Shown here piece by piece: positions 53,941 to 64,000 of a stretch of DNA of 64,000 nt. This DNA comes from Telopea speciosissima. Its lineage: Eukaryota > Streptophyta > Magnoliopsida > Proteales > Proteaceae. The notes beneath the pieces are model-generated. The model was not told where the DNA came from, did not search any database, and saw only the letters and a program-made list of their open reading frames with translations. Each line of letters starts with the position of its first letter. The first letter of the stretch is position 1. Location: the NCBI RefSeq assembly GCF_018873765.1, contig NC_057916.1, positions 24,661,001-24,725,000 on the forward strand, read 5' to 3'. The position numbers were made by a program, and so were the translations under genes.

Positions 53941-54592
53941 TTAAGTTTTGCAAAGAATTCTTTTCCCACTAATCATATGACCCTTGATTGGACTACTATG
54001 TCATTAACTCCCACCCACCACTTATTGTAAAGAATCAAAAATATCTTTCCCAATACCAACCAAAATGTCAATCTCCATGAAGAGATTCTCTCTTCACCAT
54101 GGATTAAGAAAAACTAGGTTAATCAAATGTATCTCTCAAATGGGCACACCTACAAAAAATATACACACGTAACCGTAGAAATGGTGGTGATCCAAAAATG
54201 CTCACTGTTCACTGTTGGATATGTTGTCAGTCTAGATTGCCACATGTAAATTTCAACCCCAAATTCAAATCATTTACCCTCTTGCGTGTATGTCCATGCA
54301 TTGCCCAAACATTCATGTACAGGCTTACAGCAGTTCTTAATTTTTCAATATTTATTTTGCCATATAACTATCTAAAACTTGACATGGAAGTAAAGTAACA
54401 CCGGGTGTACCTGTCCTCAAAAATTTAACCCCACCAACTTACCACAGGCAGAAATAATAGTTTTTCCACCCATTTATGTAGATTTGCTCATTGAAAGTGA
54501 CCAAACTTTTAAAAGCATAGCAAAGCTATATTTGACTGTAAATATAGACCAAAAAAATTGAGATGTCATCTTGGGGGAGATTATTATTGTAC
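53941..54592. other. Intergenic, nothing coding
   Basis: AT-rich sequence including the third copy of the degenerate repeat (about 54210-54440). No gene was recognised. Confidence 0.45.
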
Positions 54593-55075
54593 ATTTTTTT
54601 TTGGTAAGCAAAAATTTATTGAGAAAAATGTGCTGAAGCCATAGCATCCTCGAGACAGGCCTCTTGGAGCCAGGAAGTGGAAATAGGCCAATCTTCCCTG
54701 CACGTAAGGGAGAGAGCCTTCTGACCTAGAGAGCCAGCCACACTATTAATCTCTCTCGGAATAAAAGAAAATGAAACATGTAAAAAGAAAGACCGCAGAT
54801 GACGAATGTCTTTTACAACAGGAGCAAGTAAAGCTGGGGCGGTCTATCTGAGTTGAGAATGAGACATATGAGCTCCTTGCTGTTTGATTCTACCTCAAGA
54901 TGATCGATGCACTCACTTATGGCAAGAAGAAGTTCCGAATGCATGGCCAAGCTTTCTCCTTGTAACACCGAGAGGAAGAAGGAAGGTCCAGAATCTGCGC
55001 AGATGAGGCTGCCATGGTGGTCTCTGATTAAAAAACCCAGGCCTAATGAGCTCTTGCTTGGGGTAGATTAATTTA
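54593..55075 (-). mobile_element. L1-type LINE 3' remnant (RNase H part)
   Basis: On the minus strand the decayed frame reads LIRDHHGSLICADSGPSFF, LQGESLAMHSELLLAISECI and HLEVESNSKELICLI, the RNase H-like C-terminus found in 26390-28047. Several stops interrupt it. The 3' end carries TTTTTTTTTGGTAAGC on the plus strand, the same ending as the other LINE. Confidence 0.75.
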
Positions 55076-55460
55076 CCATTCCGATATTTCACAGTCGAAA
55101 ACAATTCAACCATCCCGACTGAATTTCCACTAGAAAGTTGAACTCATAAATTCACAACCAATTTCACCCTGTGGAGAACTATTCAACCATTATAATTAAT
55201 TTTCATTAACATTATTAAAACTAAAGATAACTTACAGAATGCAAAAACGCAATCCAGCCACAAAGCTTGATGACATGTTAAACAAAAATAATGCAATTAC
55301 AAACAAGTGGAAATCCAACAACCGATTTAAGACCTCTTCAATACATTCTGGCCAGCTCCAGAAGATGTTTTTACCGGTCTTCATCTGCAGCCACCGTGGA
55401 CATGTTCTTGTTGTCTGGTAAAAATACAACACAATTTTTTTTTTGTTCTCTTCACTATTT
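55076..55460. other. Downstream of mitoferrin, 3' UTR region
   Basis: 385 bases between the mitoferrin stop and a LINE remnant. It should hold the mitoferrin 3' UTR and polyadenylation site on the minus strand; no further feature was recognised. Confidence 0.4.
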
Positions 55461-58400
55461 TCAGGTGACTTGTCTGCCGCTGTCTTTTAGTTTTTGGAAG
55501 AAAGATTTTGATGATTCATATGTAGACCAGCAGATTGCAGCAGCAGGGGCATGGAAAAGCATCCTAGGCTTCCATCCCCTCAATAGACCAGAATATCCCT
55601 CCTTCTTTACTATGGTTTTTATGACACTGCCAATTGAGCTGTTGGCATATCTATCACATCCACAGACGCCCTGTGAACTCAATTAACAAAGAAACAGTAG
55701 TGAGATGATTGTCAGAACACAGGCAAGAAACATGAACCATAGGATAGGTGGCAAAGACAGACCAGCAAAGCATGAAGTAGACAATAAATTGAATAAAAAA
55801 CAGAGGATGGCAAGAAGAGTACTCAACTGAAAACTAAAACAAAACAACTGCAATTGTAACATCAGATAAATAATAAACTACCACATAGAAATCAAAGAAA
55901 AAGTAAGCAGAAAACTATATTAACCCAGACAGTCAACTCACTCAACACTGCTCCTCAATCCCTAGTTTACCCCGCCCTCCCCAGGAAGAGGGTGGGGGCA
56001 GGGGAGGACATCCTAACCCTCCAAAGTCTGAAAACTAATAGTTGGCCCTAGATGTCAAAATTACAGTTTTGAGGTGGTTTGTGTCCTAGTAGGCAAAGAT
56101 CGCAGTTCTTCAAGAATTTTGATATTAATGAAATGCTTTTGCTGTTCTTCTTCTCCATTAAAGATTTTTGTCTTGTGTTTGATCAAGGCTGGTGGGATCG
56201 GTGTTTGATCCAATCGACACCTTGCGGTGTGAAGCCCGGGTGGTTCATTCAAGCTCTCTTTGTTCTCCATTGTTGTCTACATTCAATTTCTAGTTCAACT
56301 TTTGATTTTTATTCAAGATCTACAATCAAACAAGCTGCTGCCAAGGAAATTCTGCAACTATAGTAAGTTTGAATCATCCCCAACCCCTACCATTCTTTTT
56401 TTAATACTTTCACAGCCCAAACCCTAAATTTCCCCCCTTTTTGTTTTCACTTTTCCCAATAACTGAATTCTGCCCAGACCAAACCAGCCAGCAAAATCCC
56501 TCCTTTATTAGATTGAACTCTCCTCTCACCATAAGGAAAACTTGATCCAAGTTGCTCCCTCATCTGACCATCATAAACCCTAAAAATCCATTTTTTCCTC
56601 TTTTCAAAACCCAAAACCCTAAACCTAATTTGCTGCCCATTTAAGTTTACACACTTCCATCCATCAAGACATCTCAGGACCTTCCCTGGAAGACTCCCCT
56701 ACCTTAACTTGTCATAACCCACACATCAATCCCTAACCCTAATTTCACCAAAAACCCTATTTTGACCTAGCTGATCCACTTGTTCATAACAGATCCTGGT
56801 TGATTGGCTCCTAGTTGGTCTCCTACAAATCTAGGACTACATTACTAGAGAAGAAAAGTGTTTCAAGTAAATATGTGGACATAATTAAAGATATGTATGA
56901 TAGAACGGTGACGAGTGTAAGAATTGTAGGGGAACAAAATAGTGAATTCCCAATTACAACTGGGTTACATCAAGGATCAGCTTTAAGCCCTTATTTGTTT
57001 ACGCTTATCATGAATGATTTAACCAGAGACATTCAAGATGAGGTTCAACAGTGTATGCTTTTTGCTGATGATATTGTTTTGGTGGATGAGACAAAAGCAG
57101 GGATTAATGCCAAATTAGAGTTATGAAGATCAACCTTGGAACCAAAAGGTTTTAAGAAGTAGAACGAAGACAGAGTATATGGTGTGTAACTTTGGTTACA
57201 CTAGGACGGATAATGAGATGGTGAAACTTGACGAGACGGAAATTCCTCAAAGTGACTATTTTAGATATCTTGCCTCAATCATAAATAAAGAAGATGATAT
57301 AGAGGATGATGTTTCACATAGAATTAAAATAGGATGGATGAAGTGGAGAGTTGTGACCCGAGTGTTGTGTGATCGACGTATTTCTTTAAAACTTGAATGA
57401 AAATTTTATAGGACAGTAATACGATCGGCTATGATGTATGGTGCGGAATGTTGGGCAATTAAGAAGCATCATATAGATAACCGCAGTGTAGTGGAGATGA
57501 GGATGTTGATATGAATAAGTGGAAAAACTAGGAAGAATTAAGTAAGGAATGATCATATTAGAACTGGTTTAGGAGTAGCCCCGATACGTGATAAGCTACA
57601 ATAAAGTCGTTTGAGGTGGCATGGCCATGTTCAACGAAGGCCTTTGGATGCTCCAGTACGGAGGAGTGATTTGATTCAGATTGAAGGAACTAAAAGAGCC
57701 AGGGGCAGACCTAAAATGACGTTAGGAGAAGTGGTGAGCAAAGACATGCATAGCTCAGGGCTTGTTTTAAATACAACCTCAAATAAAGCTGATTGGAGGG
57801 CAAGAATCCATGCAGCCGACCCCATTTAGTTGGGATAAGGCTGAGTTGTTGTTAATGTATAAACATGTTCAGCATTAATAGAAAGGTTTAAAATTATTTT
57901 TCCTTTTAACTTTATGTCAAATCAGTGTCAAACTGCAAGCTATATAATGAGTAGTTATTTAATTATGAGTTTTTCCCTCCCTAATAATTTGTTGAAGAGA
58001 TATTTAGGACCTGGTTTTCCAAAACAACCATCTAGGATGGAATCTCCTAGTTCTGCCACATGGCAAGTCAGATGTGAGAAATTTTGTGGATAGGTAGAAC
58101 CCACATGACAGGTTAGATGTAACTAAAATTTTGTGGAAAGGTAGACCCCACATGGCAGATCAGATGTGACTGAAATTTTTTGGATAGGTAGACCCCAAGG
58201 TCCACTGCACACGTCAAGTTTCAGCCCAACAGAGTTGGCCATGTGGCAAAACTAACTATTGAAAAATCAAGTGACTACCAAGAGGGTGCAAAAGACTATG
58301 AAGGGGTACACGGACATACATGGGAATATGATCTTCCACATGGACAAACTAGTAGTGCTCATTAAGGAGATTCCATCCTAAATAACCATGTAGGAAACTT

Positions 58401-61400
58401 TTTGCCAAGGTAATTTGAAAACCAGCAACTACCCCAAGATCCAAATGGGCTGGTTGTGCCTAGGTAAGATCCAAATGATTCTCTAAGCTCGGGTAAAAAA
58501 CATTTTGCAATCTCTATAATCTTGGAGTTCTCTTATACATTAAGCTTCAGTATCAATTTTGTATAGGAATTAGAATTTTTTTTGTTAGTGTCTCATTAAG
58601 AGTCTAAAAATTTGGTCCACAAAATCCTGATGTATTGGTTCTGAGAAATTATTGAATATGAATGGAAGCTGATTGGTTGGATGAAGCCTTTAGCATGCCC
58701 ATCCCATTTCTCTCCTCTCTTTACTTTATACAACAGTTTCATCTTTAGCCCTACCTCTTCATCTATCATTATGGCAATACCACAGCAGTCTGCAATAGGA
58801 AACTCAATAAATGAAGTCCCAAATGAATCTAGGCAACTGGCTCAAGATAAGCGCTCCAAATACTTCAGCAAATTGGACTGGTATGTAAAGTCAATAATCT
58901 GAAATTTCAAATGTGAACAATACTAAAGGAACCACTTGAAGAATTTGCAAGCTACTTCTGTTAACAGTCAACCACAACTCCACTAAGTTTCAATTCAATC
59001 ATGTAATCCGAAGTAGGGGTTTCAATCAATCAACTTTTGGAATTTCTTTGCAGAACTAGCAGAGGGGGGGGGGGGGGTTTCAAGATTCAAAATATGTATC
59101 AAAACATATGGGTTTCCATAATTAGAGAACTCCTCGTTACGTACTTCTTAGAGCCACAAATGAGAATTCTTGAAGATACAGTAGTAGCTTCAAAGATTTC
59201 AGCAAGCAATATAATGTATTTTAAGAAATATACCAAGGAGACTATAAGAAACAACAAAGAAAGAAGAGGTTTGGCCCATCCAAACTGAAGAGATAGAGAA
59301 CCATTCACTCAGTCCATGAAATAAATCTCCCACCAGATTATGGTTTTAGATAGTGGTACATCTTGACCAAATTCAAGCTCAGAATATAACCAGTTTGTGC
59401 CAGTCTGGGATGGACTTGGGGCTCTATTTTGTTCAAAACTTAAAAATTACACAACCAAGTTCACTCAACTTGCACTCCTAGTTTTGAAGAGCAGTATAGG
59501 ATTGTCTGATCAGGATCAACATAGGTCAGGACTCATCCAACTGACCTCAACTAAGCCTTATCCCAGCTAAATGAGGCCAGCAACATAGATCCTATTTTAC
59601 TGTTCAACTCTATTCAAAGCCATATTTATTGTCAAACCACAATCCATGCATGTTTTTTGTCATCACTTCTCCCAAATTCATGTTAGGCTTGCCCCTTGGT
59701 CTTTTAGCTCCTCCAATCGGAAAGGACCCATCCGATCCATTGATACAGTGGATCAGCCAAACCATTGTTCTTCTCATTGGATCACAGATCCTTTACTTGG
59801 ATCATCCAATCTAGAATGATCCAGATTGGTATCGCCGATGACTGATTTTTTACTCCTAGCTCCAAACTAAAATTCCATCACCAAATAAATAGTTTGTTAC
59901 ACAGCACATGATTTTAACACCTTTTCACTTCCCTGTTTTGATTTGGTTTGACAACTAGAACCGGTCGTAGATCAGCTTTTCTTGCCTGCTCGTAGACCAC
60001 CCTATATAACGGGCTACCGCGCAACTCAGGATTGGTCTTTTTTGGCGCTCGGCGTTCATTCCCGTGATTGACTCAGCTCAATATCATCCAGGGACTAGGG
60101 CAGCTTTTACCACTGAAACACTTCTACTAGTGTCACCCAACCATTGGACAATAAAATAGAACTTGAAACAAACTCCAAGACTTGACTGGTCCACCCTCAT
60201 GTGAAAACACTGATTATCCAGCCTGATAACAGGCTTTAGAAGACCAGAGATACAACGACAACAACAACAATATATTCAACTCCCTCAACAACCCTAATAT
60301 AGAACCTTTTTGTATCTTAACAATAATGTCTTTTGTTAACCCCAAAGACCAGAATCGCCAGGCAGGCCTATCATCAGGAATTTCAAGGCGGAAAGTAAGT
60401 TTTCCAACATGCAAGGATATTGGTTTTCTTTCTTTGAGTAGAAGGGGTGTGGATTTTCTCTCAGGTTCTAGGTGGTCCAGCAAACTTCATCAAAAATTTT
60501 GCTAAAAAATAAGTGATTTCTTTAGATTCTGTTGCAATTGGCTTTTGGAGAATTGAAGGTAAAGATATAAATTCCACAGTGGAGGCATGCTAATCAGTAT
60601 AAGGTTTGAGTGGTTCTCTTTCTGGTTGGTTTAAAAAAAGGGGGGAGATGGCAAGTTGCAGAAAATAATAAAAAGTACAGGGAAATAATAATCAAAGAAA
60701 AAAGAATCAGTGATAATAAAATAGTACAAGAGACTTATATAGGTGTCTGTGGGGTATTTTAACAAACCTAAACCACAACCAATTGAAAAAATCAATCAAA
60801 TTGCACTGACTAAGAGGAAAGACTTATAAAGCAGGTCTGTATCTATAAGATCCACAAACTCTAATTGGAAAATCCTAGCCTAGGGTTTGACTTCTTTATC
60901 TTTATCCATTTGGTGTGTTGTAATAGGGTGCCATCTTTTATTGCAAACTTTTTTATTCATCCCAGAAGAAAAGAAAATCCACAAACATAACATGACGCAG
61001 AACACACGTTTTCGTATTTAATAAAATACACATGCCACTAATAATGATGAAGATTTGAAGTATGTCACAGAAGAATGACCATAAGATATAATCCAATGAC
61101 GAAAAAGTGAGGATTGAAGGTTGTCAAGGAGAATGTTTGCTTCAATATTTCCCGGAGCACATAATTTATAGATTGCATTACCAAGTTAAACAGGTTCCAC
61201 CATAATCAATGAGTATCAACATGAAACATAGATATACAAATCAATTCACTCCATCAGTTAGAAGGATCAATCACCTTTTGAGCTAAATATTGCCAGACAT
61301 CTCCAAGCGGAAATATCCCAAGACATTCAGCTTTAGAGGCATGTTTAAAAATGATCACAATCCTATCACAGATAATTATTAAATAATTTTGTTTCAGAAA

Positions 61401-63451
61401 ATAATTAGCTTAATGAACCAATAACTAAAGGCATAGTTCGAGAACTCGCAAGATCTTGCCGAGTTTCTCGGTTTTTGGAAAAGCCGAGACGAGACTGCCT
61501 ACGAGTCTCAAAAGTGCAATATCTCGGCGAGATCTCGGTTGGATCTCGGTTTCGACCCATTATTTTAACCCACCTACCACTTAAATACCTTACCTAATTG
61601 GACAAAACTCGACATATCTTGGCGAGATCTCGGCGAGATCTTGGATCTCGGGTTGACCCAAAGTTGAGGCTTCGAGTTGAAAAAAAAAAAATGCACCAAC
61701 TCCGCGAGATCTCGACTCGTCTCGGTTTTTCCAAGAGTGGAGTTGGTACCGAGACCCGAGTTTTAGAACCTTGACTAAAGGTCACCGGCAATTTGAGTAA
61801 AGGGGAGGGGGAGTTACTGATGATTTGCATCTTAATTAGTCAACGTTGTGCGCCTGTGCAACTTTTAACTCCCCCCCGCCTTCTACTCCATGTGATGGGG
61901 TGCAACAAAAGAATCACTCCCCATGTAACTTAAAAGAGGTTGATCAAAGTACCATATCATGAATAGCAGACCACCCCTAAACTTGCTATCTCGGGTACAT
62001 CTCATTCCAGTCATACTAACATCCAGGAAGAACAAAGAAAGGCAATAAACACATGGAACTAGTAAGAACAAAGTTGAAGACATACAATAAACTTGTTCAG
62101 ATAACCAACTTGCACAAATGGTAAAGTCTCATTAATACAACAAAACAACTGAACACTATATTCCCACCACAACATGTGCAGTAAACCCTTTTACAAAAAA
62201 AAAAAACACTACTGGAATCTATCTTTCTACCACCTTTCCTTTTCCTTCTATATTTGTTCTGCTATGTTAAGATTTTGCGCATCTACAAGCTCTACATGTT
62301 TGAATACGTGTTACTGCCAGTGCAACTAATCTACCCATCATATTATTCCACTACTTAACAGACTGCGATTCCTTTGTTTTTTTCTTATTTCCAGTTGAAG
62401 ACTATTTCAAATATATGGAGTCGGGAATTAAGATCTGTAGCAAAAATTACAGAGAGCTAGCTTAATAATTTAAGGAAATACCACTAAAAAAGGTATAGCA
62501 TGAGGACAGAAAAATTCTCAAGACCAAAACAAAGGTAAGTAGTAAGTACAGACTTCAAAATGCTAGCATGAATCTGAATTATCAACAAAAGTAAACAAGA
62601 CACCTAGCAAAGGAAGATAAACAATAGGCAGATAAAGAGCAGAACGTTTTAGAAGAATTAAAGGAAATTACAACCTGGCACTGCAACTGGGTCTTGACAA
62701 CATCAAGAGGAGTCGTGACACCAGCAGCCAAAGCCCCAGCAGCTGCTCCTGCAGTGGCATGAACTACCAGGCTCTCATCGCTGGCATTCTCTGGCGATAT
62801 CTCCATTAACGCCCGCTTGGCAGCCTCGTATGTCGCAAAATGAACGGCAGTAAACGGGGCATTCATCACAATAGTAGTCCGATATGAAGCGTAAAACGCG
62901 CCAAGCCCCTCTTCCCTCATTACTCTCTTAACACAATCTAACACCCCTTTATAAGGACTATCCCTCAACTGTAATCTCTGCTTCACCACATCCATTGGAG
63001 TAAGGACGGCATCACTCCAAACCGTAGCAAAGACCCCAGAGACAGCGTGGGCAGCAGAATTATTGGGGTTCCCTCCAGAGAATAACTCTTTACAGACCTC
63101 GTAGACGGAAAAATAAACAGCATGCGCAGGACCAGCACCAAGACCCATTGCACCGATGCCACGGTAGAGGCCAAGAGGGCCTTCGTGCTTCAAAATGGAG
63201 CCAAGGGCATCTCGGAGACCAACGGTCTTGGCAGGGCAGGCGCCCAGGGCCTGCATACGGGTCTTGAGGGTGTCGACGGGGAACATTGCCATGTGCTCGA
63301 CACAGCCGGCGATGGAACCGGCGATCATGTACTGCCAGAACTCGAGGCCATCATGGGATGAAACGGTGACATCCGGGTGGAGGTAATCAGGGGCTTGAGG
63401 GACCGCACGGAAATCTGAATTCTGGAATTTAGGGGAAGCATCAGTGGCCAT
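55461..63451 (-). CDS. Mitoferrin, mitochondrial iron carrier
   Basis: Two exons on the minus strand, 62675-63451 and 55461-55670, separated by a 7004-base GT-AG intron in phase 0, predict 328 residues. This is a mitochondrial carrier with three repeats, each opening with the PX(D/E)XX(K/R) signature: PVDTLK (58-63), PMDVVK (152-157) and PLDVVK (248-253). It matches plant mitoferrin (MIT1/MIT2 of Arabidopsis, about 330 residues, recalled) nearly throughout, including GLGAGPAHAVYFSVYE and the last-exon CGCDRYANSSIG, GLLRGWKPRMLFHAPAAA. Mitoferrins sit in the inner membrane and import iron for Fe-S cluster and haem synthesis. The intron lies between KTQLQCQ and GVCGCD. No disabling change was seen. 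The intron carries an RTE LINE, a dispersed repeat, a MITE and a GAGATCTCG transposon. The start is the first ATG giving the conserved N-terminus. Confidence 0.95.
56115..56835 (+). repeat. Dispersed repeat, copy 2
   Basis: Inverted counterpart of 13610-14352, sitting in the mitoferrin intron and abutting the RTE LINE at its right end. Class unknown; a third, weaker relative may exist around 4020-4620 (similar GATCCTG-TTG-TTGGC phrases). Confidence 0.6.
56836..57868 (+). mobile_element. RTE-type LINE, 5'-truncated
   Basis: Decayed reverse transcriptase C-terminal half: ITTGLHQGSALSPYLFTLI, the catalytic FADDIV box near 57060-57080, and downstream SAMMYGAECWAIKK, RWHGHVQRRPLDAPVRRSD, GRPKMTLGEV and DWRARIHAADPI. 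This is the RTE-clade C-terminus without RNase H. The main frames are 56815-57126, 57179-57400 and 57611-57829, with a frame change near 57126 and several stops. The 3' end reads GGGATAAGGCTGAGTTGTTG. Mitoferrin intron, opposite to the gene. Confidence 0.88.
58010..58425. mobile_element. MITE with internal tandem repeats
   Basis: Inverted arms TAGGATGGAATCTCCT and AGGAGATTCCATCCTA, with looser similarity outward (GGTTTTCCAAAACAACC / GGTTTTCAAATTACC). Between them three 47-48 bp units (about 58063-58195) repeat ACATGGCAGATCAGATGTGA and GGATAGGTAGACCCCA. No target duplication was fixed. Confidence 0.65.
58426..61423. other. Mitoferrin intron, gene-free part
   Basis: No exon of another gene was recognised. 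A short RTE 3' remnant lies near 59545-59640 (minus: TTTAGCTGGGATAAGGC). The open frame 60214-60483 (minus, 89 residues; LTFRLEIPDDRPAWRFWSLG) matches nothing I can name. A GC-richer patch lies around 59980-60070. Confidence 0.45.
59545..59640 (-). mobile_element. RTE LINE 3'-end fragment
   Basis: On the minus strand it reads ATCTATGTTGCTGGCCTC, ATTTAGCTGGGATAAGGC; this is the diverged 3' end of the RTE family. Confidence 0.5.
61432..61773. mobile_element. GAGATCTCG-rich TIR transposon, short copy 2
   Basis: A 342-bp element with ends CATAGTTCGAGAACTCG and, on the other strand, CAAGGTTCTAAAACTCG. It is flanked by the perfect 8-bp duplication ACTAAAGG (61424-61431 and 61774-61781). The interior is nearly the same as 21218-21567, with repeated CTCGGCGAGATCTCGG. 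It lies in the mitoferrin intron. Confidence 0.92.
61782..62674. other. Mitoferrin intron, no features
   Basis: Intron sequence next to exon 1. No element or open frame was recognised. Confidence 0.45.
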
Positions 63452-64000
63452 TGGGAGAGATTATGGGACGCTTGGGAGTAGTGGGAGATTGGAGAAGGGC
63501 TAGTGTTTAAAAGAGAGTTTGAATGATAAGGGCTTGGAGTTGGAGATCGCTTTCGGATTGAGTTGAATTGGGTTGTCGCCATACACAATTATTTTTGGGG
63601 AAAAACTTTCGGGCGGCGAAAGATGGAAAGAGATTGTCGGGTCACATCTGAAAGAGATTTACATGAAGAATCAAAGCAATGGTGGTGGACACACAACCCC
63701 AAAAGATGTAGAAGCAGAAGAAATCGATAATAGACAAACAGCAAAGGGTGATTTAGAAGTTTATAGTTGCAGGTAAAAGAAGCTAGGGTTTCTTCTGTCT
63801 CTTACTTTCCCAGGATGCTGGATGATTCTTCCCTTCTGGCTGGCGCAGACACGGAGTAGATTCGTTTAATAACCCAGTTTCCACCCCTTTCACGAAGACG
63901 TCGAACAAGTCCAATTGTCGACTGGTGCAACAACTCAATGAGTCACGAGTCATGACTCATCTATTTAACACACATGCACGTGGACACGAACACCTAGAAA
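63452..64000 (-). promoter_or_regulatory. Mitoferrin upstream region
   Basis: 549 bases upstream of the mitoferrin start on the minus strand, reaching the window edge. It should hold the leader and proximal promoter. No clear TATA box was seen. The 67-residue plus-strand frame (63573-63776) is considered chance. Confidence 0.4.

Noticed and set aside
60214-60483. 89-residue minus-strand frame with PDDRPAWRFWSLG
   Set aside because: Inside the mitoferrin intron, no family recognised; could be a decayed element but cannot be supported.
61432-61773. CRISPR-like array of short repeats
   Set aside because: Repeats lack unique spacers, the unit is palindromic and irregular, and the piece has transposon ends with target duplications in a plant nuclear genome.
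63122-63386. Plus-strand frames over mitoferrin exon 1
   Set aside because: Antisense shadows of the carrier coding sequence.

Overview
This is a window of nuclear DNA from a flowering plant. Evidence: spliced genes with plant-type protein matches (GET4, a DUF538 protein, a plant cryptochrome, mitoferrin), a tRNA-Gly(GCC) gene, copia and TRIM elements with the plant initiator-Met primer site, tRNA-derived SINEs, L1-type LINEs carrying a C-terminal RNase H, RTE LINEs, and many MITEs. The DNA is AT-rich, introns are very long and transposon-filled, and exons are compact. I cannot name the species; a non-grass angerm with large introns, perhaps a magnoliid or early-diverging eudicot, is only a guess.

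Layout. 1-25.6 kb: the 5' part of a minus-strand GET4 gene (exons 1-5; the remaining exons lie beyond the left edge). Its fourth intron is about 16.8 kb and holds a copia element (7394-13104), an Au-like SINE, a short LTR element carrying a fragment of a polypyrimidine-tract-binding-protein cDNA (17222-20657), a TRIM, and two copies of a TIR transposon family full of GAGATCTCG palindromes. 26-33.4 kb: intergenic, with an L1-type LINE remnant, SINEs, several MITEs and a long-TIR Mutator-like element. 33.66-39.58 kb: a three-exon plus-strand DUF538 gene. 40.3-41.04 kb: a two-exon minus-strand gene of unknown function, with a tRNA-Gly gene just upstream of its start. 42.1-45.9 kb: a minus-strand CRY2-like cryptochrome with an in-frame stop and a frameshift, and a rearranged tail. 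46-55.4 kb: MITEs, SINE and two LINE remnants. 55.46-63.45 kb: a two-exon minus-strand mitoferrin gene whose 7-kb intron holds an RTE LINE, a dispersed repeat, MITEs and another copy of the GAGATCTCG family. 63.45-64 kb: mitoferrin upstream region.

The host genes are unrelated housekeeping or signalling genes: tail-anchored protein targeting (GET4), mitochondrial iron import (mitoferrin), blue-light sensing (CRY2-like, apparently dead), and two proteins of unknown role. They do not form a pathway or cluster. I found no coherent new multi-gene system. The most distinctive structures are the transposons: a TIR family with 8-bp target duplications and palindromic GAGATCTCGG arrays (four copies with clear ends), the retroelement with a captured PTB fragment, and a family of GGG...CCC-ended MITEs with 9-bp target duplications.

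All exon boundaries were read by eye from splice dinucleotides, reading phase and remembered family sequences; they are predictions without transcript support.
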